Source of the DNA: Amyelois transitella
Lineage: Eukaryota > Arthropoda > Insecta > Lepidoptera > Pyralidae
Assembly: GCF_032362555.1 (NCBI RefSeq)
Contig: NC_083514.1
Location: 5,627,001-5,691,000, forward strand
Direction of reading: 5' to 3'
DNA: 64,000 nt
The position numbers and the translations under genes are program-made. Positions 33,670 to 45,633 of the stretch are shown here, piece by piece; the first letter of the stretch is position 1; every line of letters starts with the position of its first letter. The notes below the pieces were generated by a model, which was not told the DNA's origin, searched no databases, and was given only the letters and a program-made list of their open reading frames with translations.

Positions 33670-33730
33670 CAGCAATTTCGGGAATTTCTCTGTAAGCGCA
33701 CCGCTTACAGAGAAATTCCCGAAATTGCTG
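33670..33730. repeat. Perfect inverted repeat, 29-bp arms, 3-nt loop
   Basis: CAGCAATTTCGGGAATTTCT and onward (33670-33698) is followed by CAC and then its exact reverse complement (702-730 of the same kb). There are no mismatches. Confidence 0.95.
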
Positions 33731-36454
33731 GAATGAAACATTAATGGGATATTTGGTTATTTACGAGCGGATAGTAATAAAACAACATCGGTTGTATTGG
33801 TTTCTTCATAACCAGTCCATGGACGAGTAATGAAACAGAAACATATTTTGTGCCAGCTGCCTCTATAATTGCCTATACAACTAAGTTTACCTTCCTACAT
33901 CTAGGTTGTTGAGCTACAAAAGCTTTTATCTATTCGCGATCTGTATAAATAAAGTAATATATTTAATTAAACAACTTAGCATGTATAAAATACTATCCAT
34001 CAATTGATGATGGATTATTTCAAATAAAAAAACGAGAAGCTTATAAAAATAGAGTAAATAAAATTTTAAATACTAATGTTACAACCAGAATGGAACGTGT
34101 CCACGTAGCTTTAATATTTTACCGAGAATCCGGCTTCTATAAAAATAATGTACATTCCTGTTACAAGTTAAATGACACTACTTTTACGAGGAATGAGCAT
34201 TAAATTTATTAGATGCAAAAAAAATCTACAACTTAACATCACCATAAAATAGGTTTACAGTATGTTATAATTTCTCGCGGGTCTTTTCATGTATATTGGC
34301 ATATGTTTTAAGATTTCGCATTTTCTATATCTGAGATCAACCCAATAGGAATAATAAGACATGATTGGTTAACGTTGGTGAATAGACTCTCTGTATGAGG
34401 GCCCTGAGCTTCAAAACTCACAGTTGAAGTTTATTTGGACTACGCTGTAATGAGAGAAAGTAACCATTTATGCTTAATATCATCATCCATCATCCTGGTG
34501 AAGAACGGGAATTTGCCTATAACCGTTCCAGGAGTTGGTCAAGTCAAATCAGGTAATTAACACGCCTTAGATCATGCATGGTTGTTGCAATAGGTAAAGT
34601 GGTTATTCCCTTATACAACGGGAGCGATAAATCGAGTTTCAGGCTCTACCTCCATCAAAGTGAACACCTTCTTTACTACTTTTACTAGAAAAGATGGAAT
34701 GGTATTATTGTAAGTGCTAAAAACCACACAGCACAACAGACGAATTTGTGTCTTAATTTTCAATATGGAAAAAGGAACAACCTGTATCTTATGTTGTATG
34801 AGTTGGCGCGCCTAATTGAATCGGTAAGGATCAATCGAGACTAGTATCGAACATTCTGTTGCATCATCATATCCTTGATCGGACGACCAAGGTCGCTATA
34901 AATTATCACCCTGAACTTGATCTTGATACATTTATCGGAAAGAAATGCAGTATTCGTTAGTGTCTGACGATTAATTAAGAATTACATAATTTTACTAAGA
35001 ACTCGCGTATAAATTCAATTGTATTTATTTTTTCTTTTTAAATAGGTGTCTTGTATAGCCAATAAGTGGTATCGCCATTTTATAGAAAAAAAATAACTGA
35101 AGCAATACTATTTTTTTAGAAAAGAACATTGGATAATGAAATTAAAGTTGACAACAATAATCCCCCCAGTAATAATTAATAGTGGGTAACTATCTATGTT
35201 GTACCAAATTTCCACCTTCTCATTTTTAACTCTCATCTAGTTGCACTCTGGGCCCAAGTTATGTAAATTTTTATTAGTAATTCCCATATCTTAATTTCTT
35301 TGACTTATTTCCCTATAGGTAATAAGTTAAAAAAAATTGCGACTAAAAACGGAACTAAGTTTTGATATTTTTTATAATATGTGATATAATCCTCAGATAT
35401 AACGTAAGATATGATATGCGTAAAATGTGTCATAATGTACCCATATGTAATGACGCAGGACGACCATAAAAATTGTAAAAGTAAAGTCTTGAAAAAATAT
35501 GACATCACACGTGTCATTTGCATCTACCTTTGTTATGACGACGTACAAAAGAACTTGGATTATGAATGTGATTTCATGTGTTTTACATTGAGTGTAATAA
35601 GTGCGTAGGGTTTCTGGCCAAATATGTCTAGGTCATTCCAAAAGAGAATTATATCCAACTTGAAAAGAAAGGAAATAAAAAAAATACAATTCGTAACTTC
35701 TGTTGGCAAAAAGCAAATTCTGTCAAAAATGGTTATTACATAAACAACAAAGATTAATAAGATTTAGTTAGGTAACATGCATAGCTGTATGCTGAAAACT
35801 GTTCGGGGTACTTATATAAATATTACCGCTTGCGCTGACAAGTTGATTTAAAATTGTTACCTAGAAACCCGATTATGAGTAAGTCAGAAAGTCATTGCTA
35901 TCTTCGGTATCTATCTCTAGTCATTCATATCATTAGGAACAGTAGTAGTCAATGCTTTAACAAAAGCGATCCATCCCTACATAAGTGAATATACATATGA
36001 TCCATACTAATGCAAACTTCTTTATTTTCATCCACATTCATAAATATAATGAGAACTGTGACATGGTGAAGACATAATATGTTATTCTCTTTCCATCTGT
36101 CTCTCAAATGGTACGTCCTTTAATTCCTCATAATAAACGTCACAACAAAGCAGAATCAATAATTACTCCAGTTTTAGAATTAAAGACATCCGGCTTTTAG
36201 AGGTCTTTGTGTGTTACATATTTGTAAGAGAGACGAGTTTTTTCGACATTTAGCGTTATTGATTTAGGTAGGTTCGTTATAAATCAAGAGTGCTCTTTTG
36301 TGTGTCCTTTACTCTGACTTTTTTAAATAGATTTATTACATTGGTAGTGATGCCATAGATGTAAAATTCAACTTTTATTTTAAGCAGATATTTTTTATTG
36401 TTAAAATCCAAATTCCAAATTTAAATATAGATTCCGATATATGTAAAAATATTG

Positions 36455-36790
36455 AGTTGAACATCGGTGGTTTAAAAGCGTGAGGTTTAAATCCTACCGC
36501 TGTGAATAAATAAAATTAATAAATATTAAACTATGTTGTCTCAGTCATTGAGTTTACATTATGATATGTTTACAGTTTGACCTATCTTAAAATCTGCCAC
36601 TCAGCTATGAATTAATTATCAATGACTATTTCGTAGTTACGTATATTAGTTTGGTTGCTAAACTATTTTTTTACGGTGAGGGAAAACATCGTGAAGAAAC
36701 GCACATTCAGGCAACTGGGATCAAAATTCAATATGGATAAGGTTCGCCTGCAAAGATATTGAAGTATTTTCAATGGCTAAAAAAATATCT
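36455..36790 (+). repeat. Family C SINE-like repeat
   Basis: Head with GAGGTTTAAATCCTACCGCTG (degenerate B box), then ACGGTGAGGGAAAACATCGTG, CGCACATTCAGGCAACTGGG and ATATGGATAAGGTTCGCC. The element order matches the copy at 7980-8210. Confidence 0.6.
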
Positions 36791-37369
36791 AATGAGAAAG
36801 AATTCGGCTAATCTCTATTTAAGATTCTATCAAATTTTTTACTAAAAGGTTAACCTATCAACCGCTGCTCCCAAATAAAATTTTATTTACATAGTAATAT
36901 CTGGATAATAGATAATAAGGATTTCACATATCTCTAGTTAATAATATTATGGTTTTCTCCAAGTTTGTATTTCTACAGTAAAGTTGGGAAGTTAAACATT
37001 GTCTAGGTATTGACTGTGGTATTGATCTCATGTAATATTTTACAGATTATACAAACCTTGTTTGTAAAGGTCTGTTGACTGTGTATTACTAGGTAGCTAT
37101 AAATTTACCTACCTACCCATATTAAAATTGCTCCATTTTTACTAGTTATGACATCCATTATAATAAATAGTGGGTGTATAATAGCTTAGATTTGCATTTT
37201 TACATAATCAGATGTTGATGATGTTGCTTGATAGACTTTGCCTTTGAAAATGTTCATAAACACATATATAAACATTTACGTGTGTACATATATATATGTA
37301 TATATATATTGTATTTTGTCATTGAGTGTGCCAGCTGCTTCTATCTTCCCATGTAGATTGTAAGAGTCA

Positions 37370-37515
37370 AGCAAAGGAAAGGCTTGGAATTCCATTTTTC
37401 GGTAATAGGCTAGCAAACTGTCACTATTTGAATCTCAATCTAGTATTAAGCTATACAGAACACTGAACGTGGCCTTTCAGTGTTTTTGAGACTATTACTT
37501 CTACCCCGCAAGAGA
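37370..37515 (+). repeat. Family A repeat, partial
   Basis: AAGGCTTGGAATTCCATTTT, AATAGGCTAGCAAACTGTCA, GAACGTGGCCTTTCAG and CCCCGCAAGAGATAAAGACA. The CGGCACC end is missing. Confidence 0.65.
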
Positions 37516-37645
37516 TAAAGACATAATTTTTAACATATGTAAGTTAAGAAAATGGAAAACTATAAATAAATTAAAAAGACGTGCATAAAATGACAGAGAT
37601 TTTTTTATTTCCTCTTATTTTTTACGATTAATCAGTCTTGATATT

Positions 37646-38159
37646 TTATTTGAATAATACCGGAGCTCTATAAGCAGCTGAGACAACTGGAGCTGTATAC
37701 GCGGAGTAAGCGACCGGGGCGGTATATGCTGCAGCTACCGGGGCGGTATATGCTGCAGCGACCGGGGCGGTGTATGCCGCAGCTACCGGGGCGGTGTATG
37801 CCGCAGCGAGCGGGGCGGTGTATGCAGCAGCGACCGGGGCGGTGTATGCCGCAGCGACCGGGGCGGTGTAGGCAGCTGCTACGACCGGGGCGGCGGGGTA
37901 GGCAACAGAGTGGATGCCAGGTTTGGCAGCAGCGACCGCCATAACTGTAGCGAAGATAACCTGTAATTCAAATTAACTTTAAATACGTATATACTAATTA
38001 CTTTAATTATATATATACGAGTACTTTATATAAGGAATAACACATTATCATAGAATTCGGTACAGGCGGTTACTCCATTTTTTAGTTATTAAATGAGTCG
38101 TAAAAATAATTCATATGAAAATGTTGTATGAAAGAAATCACAATTACCAGCTTGAACAT
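37646..38159 (-). CDS. AAAYTAPV tandem-repeat cuticular protein (108 aa)
   Basis: Two exons on the minus strand: 38148-38159 (ATG TTC AAG CTG, donor GTAATT, weak) and 37646-37960 (acceptor TGAATTACAG). The product is 108 residues: MFKL plus VIFATVMAVAAAKP signal peptide, IHSVAYPAAPVV, then seven nearly perfect copies of the octapeptide AAAYTAP(V/L) encoded by a 24-bp tandem repeat (about 37718-37885), and a short end YRAPVLFK. Most of the mature protein is therefore one minisatellite. The promoter is weak: minus-strand TATTTAAA at 38225-38232. AATAAA lies at 37604-37609. Cuticular role is by family. Confidence 0.88.
37718..37885 (-). repeat. Coding minisatellite, 24-bp units x 7
   Basis: Units of the form GCAGCGACCGGGGCGGTGTA plus TGCC repeat head to tail with only third-position changes (GCG/GCT, TAT/TAC). 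Each unit encodes AAAYTAPV. Confidence 0.9.
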
Positions 38160-38224
38160 TCTGATTGATGTTTGCTTGTTCTATTTTAGTCAGTAACTGA
38201 TAAAGAAGAAAGAATTGCATTGAC

Positions 38225-38232
38225 TTTAAATA
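38225..38232 (-). promoter_or_regulatory. TATA-like box
   Basis: TATTTAAA on the minus strand, 66 bp upstream of the micro-exon start codon. None of the other shared promoter elements is visible. Confidence 0.35.
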
Positions 38233-40851
38233 CCTTGTTAGAGAGCCTACCAACGTTTCGGCTGAAGGATCTCTTGCTGCGTCCAACGTTGCTCCGAATT
38301 CAAGATATGCATCGGGGTGCGCATTATGCAGAACTGACAAAGCAACGTTTACTTATTTCACAATCTCAACTCCAAGTAAATATTGGAGGTATGGTTAGTA
38401 AGTGGATGGCAATTACACACCAAAATCTTAAAAAAATCTCATAAAATAAAACTTTAAAATACTAGTACTATATGAAAATACATATTAAATTTCAAATATG
38501 GTGGTATAAGAAGCATCAATCGCATATGGTGTAAGAAAGAAAAAAATGGATCATAATATTTTCAAACTAATACAAAAAAAGAGAAACTATTATAATATGC
38601 CGGTTTTTAAGCTTGGTTCCGTTTTGTATAACGCAAAGGTAAATAAACATTCAGGATGGGCCGCCTACGTTGCGTCAGAAGCCCAGAGGTCAGTACGCGC
38701 GTGCCTGTTGTTCTAAGTTACGTTGCGTCGGTGGAGGTCGATGTGCCTATTTAAACTAGATGATACTGTAATTATGTAGATCATGAACCTTCTTACTTAA
38801 AATCTGAAAATATGAGCCAAGTTTTTTCCCACGGATTTAAGTAATATTATGGTGCCATGTGGTTAAAATAAATAAAAGGACCACTCAATCTCTTTCCCGT
38901 GAATGTCGTAAAATGCGATGAGGTGATAGGCTTATAAACTTGGGATTCTTCTTTTAGGCAACAGGCTAGCAACCTGTCACTACTTAAATCTCAATTCTAT
39001 TATGAAACCAAACACCTGAACGTGGCCTATCAGTCTCTTCAAGATTGTTGGATATGTCTGTCCCGCAAGGGATATAGGCGTGAATATATGTATTTATGTA
39101 TTTTGGTTAATACGCAAACGGATATGCTCTTGATGGAGAAACTATCTAGGTATATCAGAACTCATCAAATTCTGATTTCTCATTTCAGGTGAACTATTTT
39201 AAGAGAATATGTAGATATAAAAATTTTTTCGTAAGGTTTTAATGCCACATAGTTAAAATATAGTATTATATACTTACTTTTAATTTACACTTTTGATTAT
39301 TTTGTTAGCGGAAAGCCAAGTTTTGATAAGACGTAATATAATTCTATCACGAAACTATGTTTGCTTGCTTAACTAAAACTAAAAATTAAATTTCTCGTAA
39401 AGATATTTTGCAGTAATAAATGACTAGTACAATATTTCGGTTTGACATTGACTTAGCTACACATTCTACAGTATTCTTTGTCATTATAGCGTGTTGCCGA
39501 TTCCATACTCAGCTTTTGGCTTTTAAGCTCGAAGTCAAGCGAAATTAAGTATTTGTTTCGTATGTAGAAAAAAATGATAAATTTAAACGCTTAGTAACCC
39601 ACATCCTTTCTATTCTTCTGCATATTTTCATGTCGTATTTCTCCATTATATCGAAAGCCAAAAAGCTTAACATGTTAATTTTTACAAGCATCATCACACA
39701 ACTTTCGTAGTTATTCGAGGCCAGCTCAATCTGTGTAGGTAAGTAATTTATGCAGTTTATGTTTACATTTTACTTACTAATGTAACATAACATAAACTAT
39801 ATAACTAAAATGTTTTGTCTTGCCGTGGTGAATAATGCCAGGGCTCATAAATTTGGCGGAAAATATGGCCTCTATTTTTTTAATATTATTATGGAAAGCT
39901 TCTGATAATTATTTTAAGAATTTAGAGAGCGAACTTATTTTCTATTGAGGCTTTTTAAACGAAACCGTGTTTTTGCATGTTTTTCTGGGGCACCTATTTT
40001 ATAAACAAGCATGAAAGGCATGTAATATTTGAATTAAGTACTTATTTTTAATGGCTTTAGCCAAATTCTATTTGCTGTCTTCCGTGCGACCAAAAATAAA
40101 ATCGATTTTGTTCCAGAGTTTTGGCAATTCATTAGTGTTCCATTCCAGCCTCCTTATCTATTTCCGAATCTATAACGTACATATTCTGCTATGCGATTAA
40201 TATGTCAGTTTACATTAACAGTATGTACTAACGAAACACGAGAGTATTATGAATATTCTTCGTAAATGCATTATTTTTTAAACGAATTAGCCTTAAGGTT
40301 ATCCATATGCACTATCATGACTAGGTGACAACGACCTCATTGATTATTTAAAATGATAAAGTAATATTATTATTTGAATTGAAATTAAGTAAGGTTATCT
40401 TTAATATTTTCCGCAATATCGTCTATCTAGGTATTACTTAGTGGCTCGTGTTGCCACGCTATTGCAATAAGATATTCGAACTCCTCGTGAAGTATCATAA
40501 TTTTACAACCAGAGAAATATTAATTTTAGTAGTAGTACTAACTAACAAGAAAAAAAATCGTAGTTAAAAGCTTTATAGCTTTGTTCTTTGCAATAAAATA
40601 ATAAATATCCCAAATTAGAATTATTTATTAGGTACTCAGATCATCATTCATGTTTCTAATAATTCTTCAGCTGAAAAAGTAGCTGTAGCGTTGCTTGGGT
40701 TGATTTTTACCAACGATTTATATTTAGGCGAATGGCTGAATAATTTCGTAGATATTTTATATATGTATTAATTATAGGTTTAATATGGCGTAATGAAAAT
40801 ATTGTAATAATTGAGAATAAAATTTATTTAATGGTCATATTTCTGCAGAAA
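38233..40851. other. Intergenic with a family A repeat
   Basis: No gene is seen. A full family A copy lies at 38851-39092 and a small family B tail fragment near 39705-39735. AATAAA of the next gene is at 40823-40828. Confidence 0.45.
38851..39092 (+). repeat. Family A repeat, near full length
   Basis: GGTGCCATGTGGTTAAAATA (head altered), CACTCAATCTCTTTCCCGTG, CTTGGGATTCTTCTTTTAGG and CCCGCAAGGGATATAGGCGT. Confidence 0.7.
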
Positions 40852-41450
40852 TCAACGACGTAGGTAATAAGCAGAATAGGGTGAGGCGTAGGTGTACGCC
40901 GAGTACGCAGCAACTGGGGCAGTGTAGGCGGAGTATGCTAGCGGGGCGGAGTATGCAGCGGCAACAGGGGCGGTGTATGCGGCGGCAACAGGGGCGGTGT
41001 ATGCGGCGGCAACAGGGGCGGTGTATGCGGCGGTGTACGCTACAGGCGCTACCACGCTAGGCTTGGCGGCAGCGAAGGCGAGGAAGCAGGAGAAGATGAA
41101 CTGAAAAAAAAGTTTTATATCACAAAATTACGAATTCATTTTTATTTTCTTGAGTCGGAATTTAAGCCCGGCGGCCACATTGACTTATTGTTAACTTTAA
41201 TTTAATATTTAATTTTGAATAACATTAATAAACACATTGAATCAAATTTATAGCATAATTGAAACATTTCCATTGTTTCGTTTAATGTAATAAATGCTAT
41301 TGATATTGTATATTCTGCGATTGACATTTTTTTTAACTGTCGTGAAGTCATATCGAGAACCAACAATTAGGTAAGATAAAACCGAAGCTCTTCAGTTCCA
41401 AATTAGTTGCTATTTAGAATACATAATTAAATACTCACAAGTTTGAACAT
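40852..41450 (-). CDS. YTAPVAAAY cuticular protein with YYLRR end (86 aa)
   Basis: Two exons on the minus strand: 41439-41450 (ATG TTC AAA CTT, donor GTGAGT) and 40852-41100 (acceptor CTTTTTTTTCAG). The product is 86 residues: MFKL plus FIFSCFLAFAAAKP signal peptide, VVAPVAYTAAYTAP, three identical 24-bp units for VAAAYTAP (about 40963-41034), then YSAPLAYSAYTAP and the end YTYASPYSAYYLRR. The signal peptide, the AYTAAYTAP start and the YASPY(S)(A)YYLRR end are almost identical to the genes at 44.5, 47.8 and 53.5 kb, so the four form a recent duplication group. The promoter at 41482-41520 has a perfect initiator. AATAAA lies at 40823-40828. Confidence 0.92.
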
Positions 41451-41481
41451 TTTGTTGGTTTGTTTGTTCACTGAGCTACTG

Positions 41482-41520
41482 CTGAATGATGTCCTGGTAC
41501 TGACAGTATCATGCTATATA
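41482..41520 (-). promoter_or_regulatory. Core promoter: TATA and perfect initiator
   Basis: Minus strand TATATAG (41514-41520) and CATCATTCAG (41482-41491). CGAAGGTCG at 41529, just upstream, is a near match to a nuclear receptor half-site. Confidence 0.7.
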
Positions 41521-42017
41521 GTAAAATACGAAGGTCGTGGATGAGTTCGAGCTGCGAAGACATTACTAAAGTGTACGCCTTTTGAATTGAGATTAGTTTA
41601 AGGATGAAACATTCCTACTTATTTAGTCAACAGAAATACTAATAAACAATAGTAATCAAAAATACCGTAAGATTTCTGGTGATTTGCAATACCTCCAAAA
41701 AACAAGTATATCTAAGTTAGTATTTGATAATTTTAATAATGCATGACATATTAAGTATATTTTGTTAAACTTTTGTGTGTTTGACTTAATTTCTTAACTC
41801 GAAAGTTAAGAATATACCAAATATTAAAAAGTTTATTTATTTCGGTCATAAATATATGTTTTCTATTATATTTTAAAACAATGCAATATGCTACATGTCT
41901 AATCTACATAATTAAAACTCGGATCACCTTAAGGTTGATTACTAGAGAAAACATCATTAATTAACTTCTTATCAAATCCAAGACAAATAGATTGGTCTTA
42001 CTTCATCAATTGTTTTG

Positions 42018-42024
42018 TATAAAA
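42018..42024 (+). promoter_or_regulatory. TATA box of the glycine-rich gene
   Basis: TATAAAA, 81 bp before the micro-exon start codon at 42105. No CATCAYTCAG initiator follows. Confidence 0.55.
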
Positions 42025-42104
42025 ATTTGTGTGCGGGTTTTGAAACGTCCACTTCTATCCGGCTATTGTTCATATCATAGACCTGCTGAAGTCCGATCTT
42101 AAAA

Positions 42105-43505
42105 ATGATGCGACTAGTGAGTATTCCTCTTTATATTTATTCACTCAAGCTTCAGATAAAATTGTTCAGATTTTTAGATCAGAGCCGGTTACTAATCACT
42201 TCTATCAGTGTGGTTATTCGGAATCATTGAGAAGACATATTAATATGTCTTGATCTTCAAGATTAACCGCAGAGTAAGAGAAGGACGAGAAGACATATTT
42301 TAATCAACTTTTGCGAATAACCTCTTTGACAATTGGGGCAAAATGCTTAAACTGTCATCTGAATCGCAAAATCCCATATGATTGATATCTATATGTTCTG
42401 CACCTTTTATAAAAAGAAGTTCGCCACAATCAACTTCACAATTTTGTAGTATTTCACGGATTACGAGCTTGCCTTCCAAATTTTAATCTTGGTATAAGTA
42501 TCAACTACCAGTACGCATAGACTAGAATGAAAAGGGTGCATGACGGATGTAACGAAACTGTAAACATTTCGTCTAATTTGGCTAGTGAACACTAATAACT
42601 AAGTATTTTACAGCACTTAGTACTTACATTTTTTTTAGTTTTACGACTGTAATCTTTTTATTTTTGTCAAATTTTATGTAACAAACTGGCCAAGTAAGTG
42701 CAGGATAGGCTTCCCTTGTAGACTAGCTACCTCAGTCAAATCACTTTAGTACTTATGCATTTGTTTTTAATATTCTGAATACCTTTTTTAAGTATGTTGA
42801 TATTTTTTAGTAAAATTGACATTAACATTATCCACGAGCAATATTTCATACTAATAATACTTCCCTATACACATATAATCACGGTTGTATCCCTAACGGG
42901 GCATACAGAGTCAAGTGCCTTGAAAAGACGAAAAGGTCACGATGATGATGATAATGGTCTTGTGATGGAATTGAGATTCAGATAGTGACATTATTGCTAA
43001 CCCATCGCCTAAAAGAAGAACCAGGTTTATAAGTGATTAACTTTTACTTGTAGTAATGGCAATAATATAAAGGTTTCTTATTTACTACGGAATTTCCCTC
43101 GTCAAACTCATAAATAAGTACCATAGGCTAAAATACGCTTGTTGTTGAACAAAATTGTCCGCTTTAATGATTTCTGGCTTTTCACAGGTATTCCTTGTGA
43201 CGTACTTGATAACAGTGCAAGCATTTCCACGTATAGTTTTGGGTGGAGGTGGATTGTCTAGTGGACTAGGAAGCTTGGGAGCATTGGGAGGAGGATTAGG
43301 TGGAGCAATGGCTGGAGTTCCTGGGGGTGTAGCTGGCGGATTGAGTGTTTTGAATGGTATGGGCGGTTTGGGAGGATTGGGAGGATTAGGGGGTCTGGGA
43401 GGAATAGGTGGAATGGGTGGAATGGGAGGAATGGGGGGAATGGGTTTAACCCTGCCTTTAGGAGGTTTCAGTGGGCTACCTTTAGGTGGCCTGGCTTTGG
43501 GATAA
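42105..43505 (+). CDS. Glycine-rich secreted protein with GGL/GGM repeats (109 aa)
   Basis: Two exons: 42105-42116 (ATG ATG CGA CTA, donor GTGAGT) and 43188-43505 (acceptor GGCTTTTCACAG). The product is 109 residues: MMRL plus VFLVTYLITVQAF signal peptide, then FPRIVLGGGG and a body of GGL, GGLGG, GGIGG and GGMGG units, ending LPLGGFSGLPLGGLALG. It keeps the 12-nt micro-exon and phase-0 intron of the AP-rich genes but has a completely different body, with no Tyr and very little Ala/Pro. Glycine-rich proteins occur in insect cuticle, silk and some antimicrobial peptides; cuticle is favoured by location. The frame starting at 43155 reads through the acceptor. The intron (1071 bp) carries a family A fragment at 42868-43035. 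Two in-frame ATGs start exon 1. Confidence 0.8.
42868..43035 (-). repeat. Family A repeat, partial, in intron
   Basis: CATATAATCACGGTTGTATC, GAAAAGACGAAAAGGTCACG, a GATGATGATGATAATGG expansion, then GCTAACCCATCGCCTAAAAG. It is diverged and truncated. Confidence 0.65.
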
Positions 43506-43580
43506 AAATATAAATATAAATTTGAATAGAATGAAAAGAATCTTTGTTTTTAATAACACTATCTCATCCCTCTATTCCTA

Positions 43581-43847
43581 CATACATACATACATACATA
43601 TAATCACGTCTATATCCCTTGCGGGGTAGACAGAGCCAACATTCTTGTAAAGACTGATAGGCCACGTTCAGCTATTTGGCTTTAAGATAGTATTGAGATT
43701 CAAATAGTGACAGGTTGCTAGCCCATCGCCTAAATGATGAATCCCAAGTTTATAAGCCTACCCCTAAGTCGCCGTTTACGACATCCATGGGAGAGAGATG
43801 GAGTTGTCCTATTTTTTTTTCTATTGAAGCCGGGAACCACACGGCAC
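43581..43847 (-). repeat. Family A repeat, full length with (CATA)n tail
   Basis: (CATA)5, then ATCACGTCTATATCCCTTGC, GTTGCTAGCCCATCGCCTAA and AGCCGGGAACCACACGGCAC. This is one of the best-preserved copies and can serve as the family reference. Confidence 0.8.
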
Positions 43848-43949
43848 TCTATCCCTAACTAGGAACATTCTATCATCCAAACTGCTCCAATATTCATGAC
43901 TTGATGACACAAAAATTTTATTATAATCTAATACATATGTACATATGTA

Positions 43950-44120
43950 CTTACATATAATCACGTGTTTGTCTCACAAGGGAATACAAAGCCAATAGTC
44001 TTGGAAAGACTGAATGAACACGATCAGCTTTGTGGTACTGATAAATTGATTCAAATAGTGATACGTTACTGGCCCATCGCCTAAAAAGCCTAAGTTTATC
44101 AGCCCTTCCCTGATTCCTTT
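43950..44120 (-). repeat. Family A repeat, diverged partial
   Basis: ACATATAATCACGTGTTTGT, AGTCTTGGAAAGACTGAATG and CTGGCCCATCGCCTAAAAAG. The CGGCAC end is lost. A further 75-bp fragment of the same family follows at 44318-44395. Confidence 0.7.
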
Positions 44121-44504
44121 TTTGTAAGTAAGTAGATTTTAATGTGATTTACTTGTCAGGATATCTGGTATTCAAGACGATTGGTTTAGTAGATGACGCG
44201 TGAAGAGGTAACGAACAATCAAAAAAGAGTTAAGCAATAAACAAAGTACTTCAGGGGTAGGCAGTGACTTTATCTTTCCACTTATCGCGATCCCTGTCTT
44301 TTTGCTTAGTGTTGTTAGATACATAAATACATCACGTCTCTATCCCTTACTGGGTACATAGAGCCAACATTTTCGAAAAAACTGAAAGGCCTTAGGATGG
44401 TTTTGAGGAAAAAATAAAATATTTGAAATTGTTTGAATAACGTCAAAATAAATTTATTGATTCATCATATTATTGTTCATCAGATATAATCGCCTTGTTT
44501 TCAA

Positions 44505-45102
44505 TCAACGACGTAAGTAGTAGGCATAAGGAGAAGCGTAGGTGTAAGCTGAGTACGCAGCTACTGGGGCGGTGTAGGCGGAGTAGGCGACTGGGGCGGT
44601 ATACGCGGCGGCAACAGGGGCGGTGTAAGCGGCGGTGTACGCTACCGGAGCCAGCACGCTGGGCTTGGCGGCGGCGAAGGCGAGGAAGCAGGCGAAGATC
44701 AGCTGAAAGTAGAACAGCATCTTTAAAAATATGAAGATGGAGAAAGCAGTATGCATGGGTAATAGTAAGTGGAGGGATGTAGTTTCTGCCTACCCCGAAA
44801 AAGAGGCGTGATTTTATGTATGTATAAGTACTTCAATCGCATATTCTTATGTATGTTAATATGTTTGGCATAAACCCACACCTGATTTCCGGTCACTAGA
44901 CAAATAATTGTAAAAATTTCTTAATTCTCTTTAAATAATGGCTCTAGAAACAACCATAAACATAATAAAACAACCAAAAACCAAAACCATAACGACAGCC
45001 AAAGGATGAGGAACCACAAAATCTCCAAATTTTGAACTAAGTACAGAACTTATAAAAAGAATCAAAGATACGGATAGTTTTTATACTTACGAATTTGAAC
45101 AT
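44505..45102 (-). CDS. YTAPVAAAY cuticular protein with YYLRR end (69 aa)
   Basis: Two exons on the minus strand: 45091-45102 (ATG TTC AAA TTC, donor GTAAGT) and 44505-44702 (acceptor TTCTACTTTCAG). The product is 69 residues: MFKF plus LIFACFLAFAAAKP signal peptide, VLAPVAYTAAYTAPVAAAY, YSAYTAPVAAYSAYTYASPY and AYYLRR. It differs from the 40.8-kb gene mainly by having fewer VAAAYTAP units, consistent with unit loss or gain after duplication. The frame reaching 44756 passes through the acceptor. The promoter is weaker: minus-strand TATAAAT at 45195-45201 and CATCACATTTG at 45163-45173. AATAAA lies at 44453-44458. Confidence 0.9.
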
Positions 45103-45162
45103 TTTGAAATTGAAATTGGGGGTTTATAATTCGAAGAAGACTAGTTAGCACGAATGCAATTT

Positions 45163-45201
45163 CAAATGTGATGTTGTAGTTGCATTTCGGTCCAATTTAT
45201 A
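45163..45201 (-). promoter_or_regulatory. Probable core promoter: TATA-like and diverged initiator
   Basis: Minus strand TATAAAT (45195-45201) and CATCACATTTG (45163-45173), which resembles the first half of the shared initiator. Confidence 0.45.
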
Positions 45202-45633
45202 CTTAACATTCATTTCAAAGAGCCCTTGTGAAGAAACAGCCTTGTAATATGTGCCTGGAATACAAATCAATTTGACCAATGATAAGGTCAGATTAAATCT
45301 TTATACGGAATGAAGTATCTTTAATTAGGAATTGGAATTAATGTACTATGGAAATAAGTAGATAATAACTAACGTTTAACGGTAAAGCGCAAGTTCATTT
45401 CATTATTATTTGAGGCTTATTAGATTATTATTATTAGGTTATTAAAATAAAACATGAATAAATTACTTTCGGTTACATCCTCATTTCTGTGGAGAGGAGC
45501 AAGGATGCCCCTGTGACCTTGATTTTGGATTGGGTTACTCTCGCCTAACTTCGGCAGCTATTGCAGAGAAACACTACTCATACTGGATCAAGGTGACAAT
45601 ACGAGAACATTAATTAAACTGAAAATATCTAAT

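Larger units (their letters stand above)
33383..37645. other. Intergenic, 4.2 kb, with hairpin and SINE remnants
   Basis: No gene is seen. It contains the perfect 29-bp hairpin at 33670-33730, a GC-richer repeat-like stretch at about 34480-34700, a family C SINE at 36455-36790 and a partial family A copy at 37370-37515. The open frames at 35305-35608 are AT-rich shadows. Confidence 0.45.
43506..44504. other. Intergenic filled with family A repeats
   Basis: No gene is seen. Three family A copies lie head to tail in the same orientation: 43581-43847, 43950-44120 and 44318-44395. AATAAA of the next minus-strand gene is at 44453-44458. Confidence 0.6.

Noticed and set aside
37718-37885. CRISPR-like array of regular 24-bp repeats
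   Set aside because: The units are contiguous, in frame and encode AAAYTAPV inside a gene; there are no spacers.
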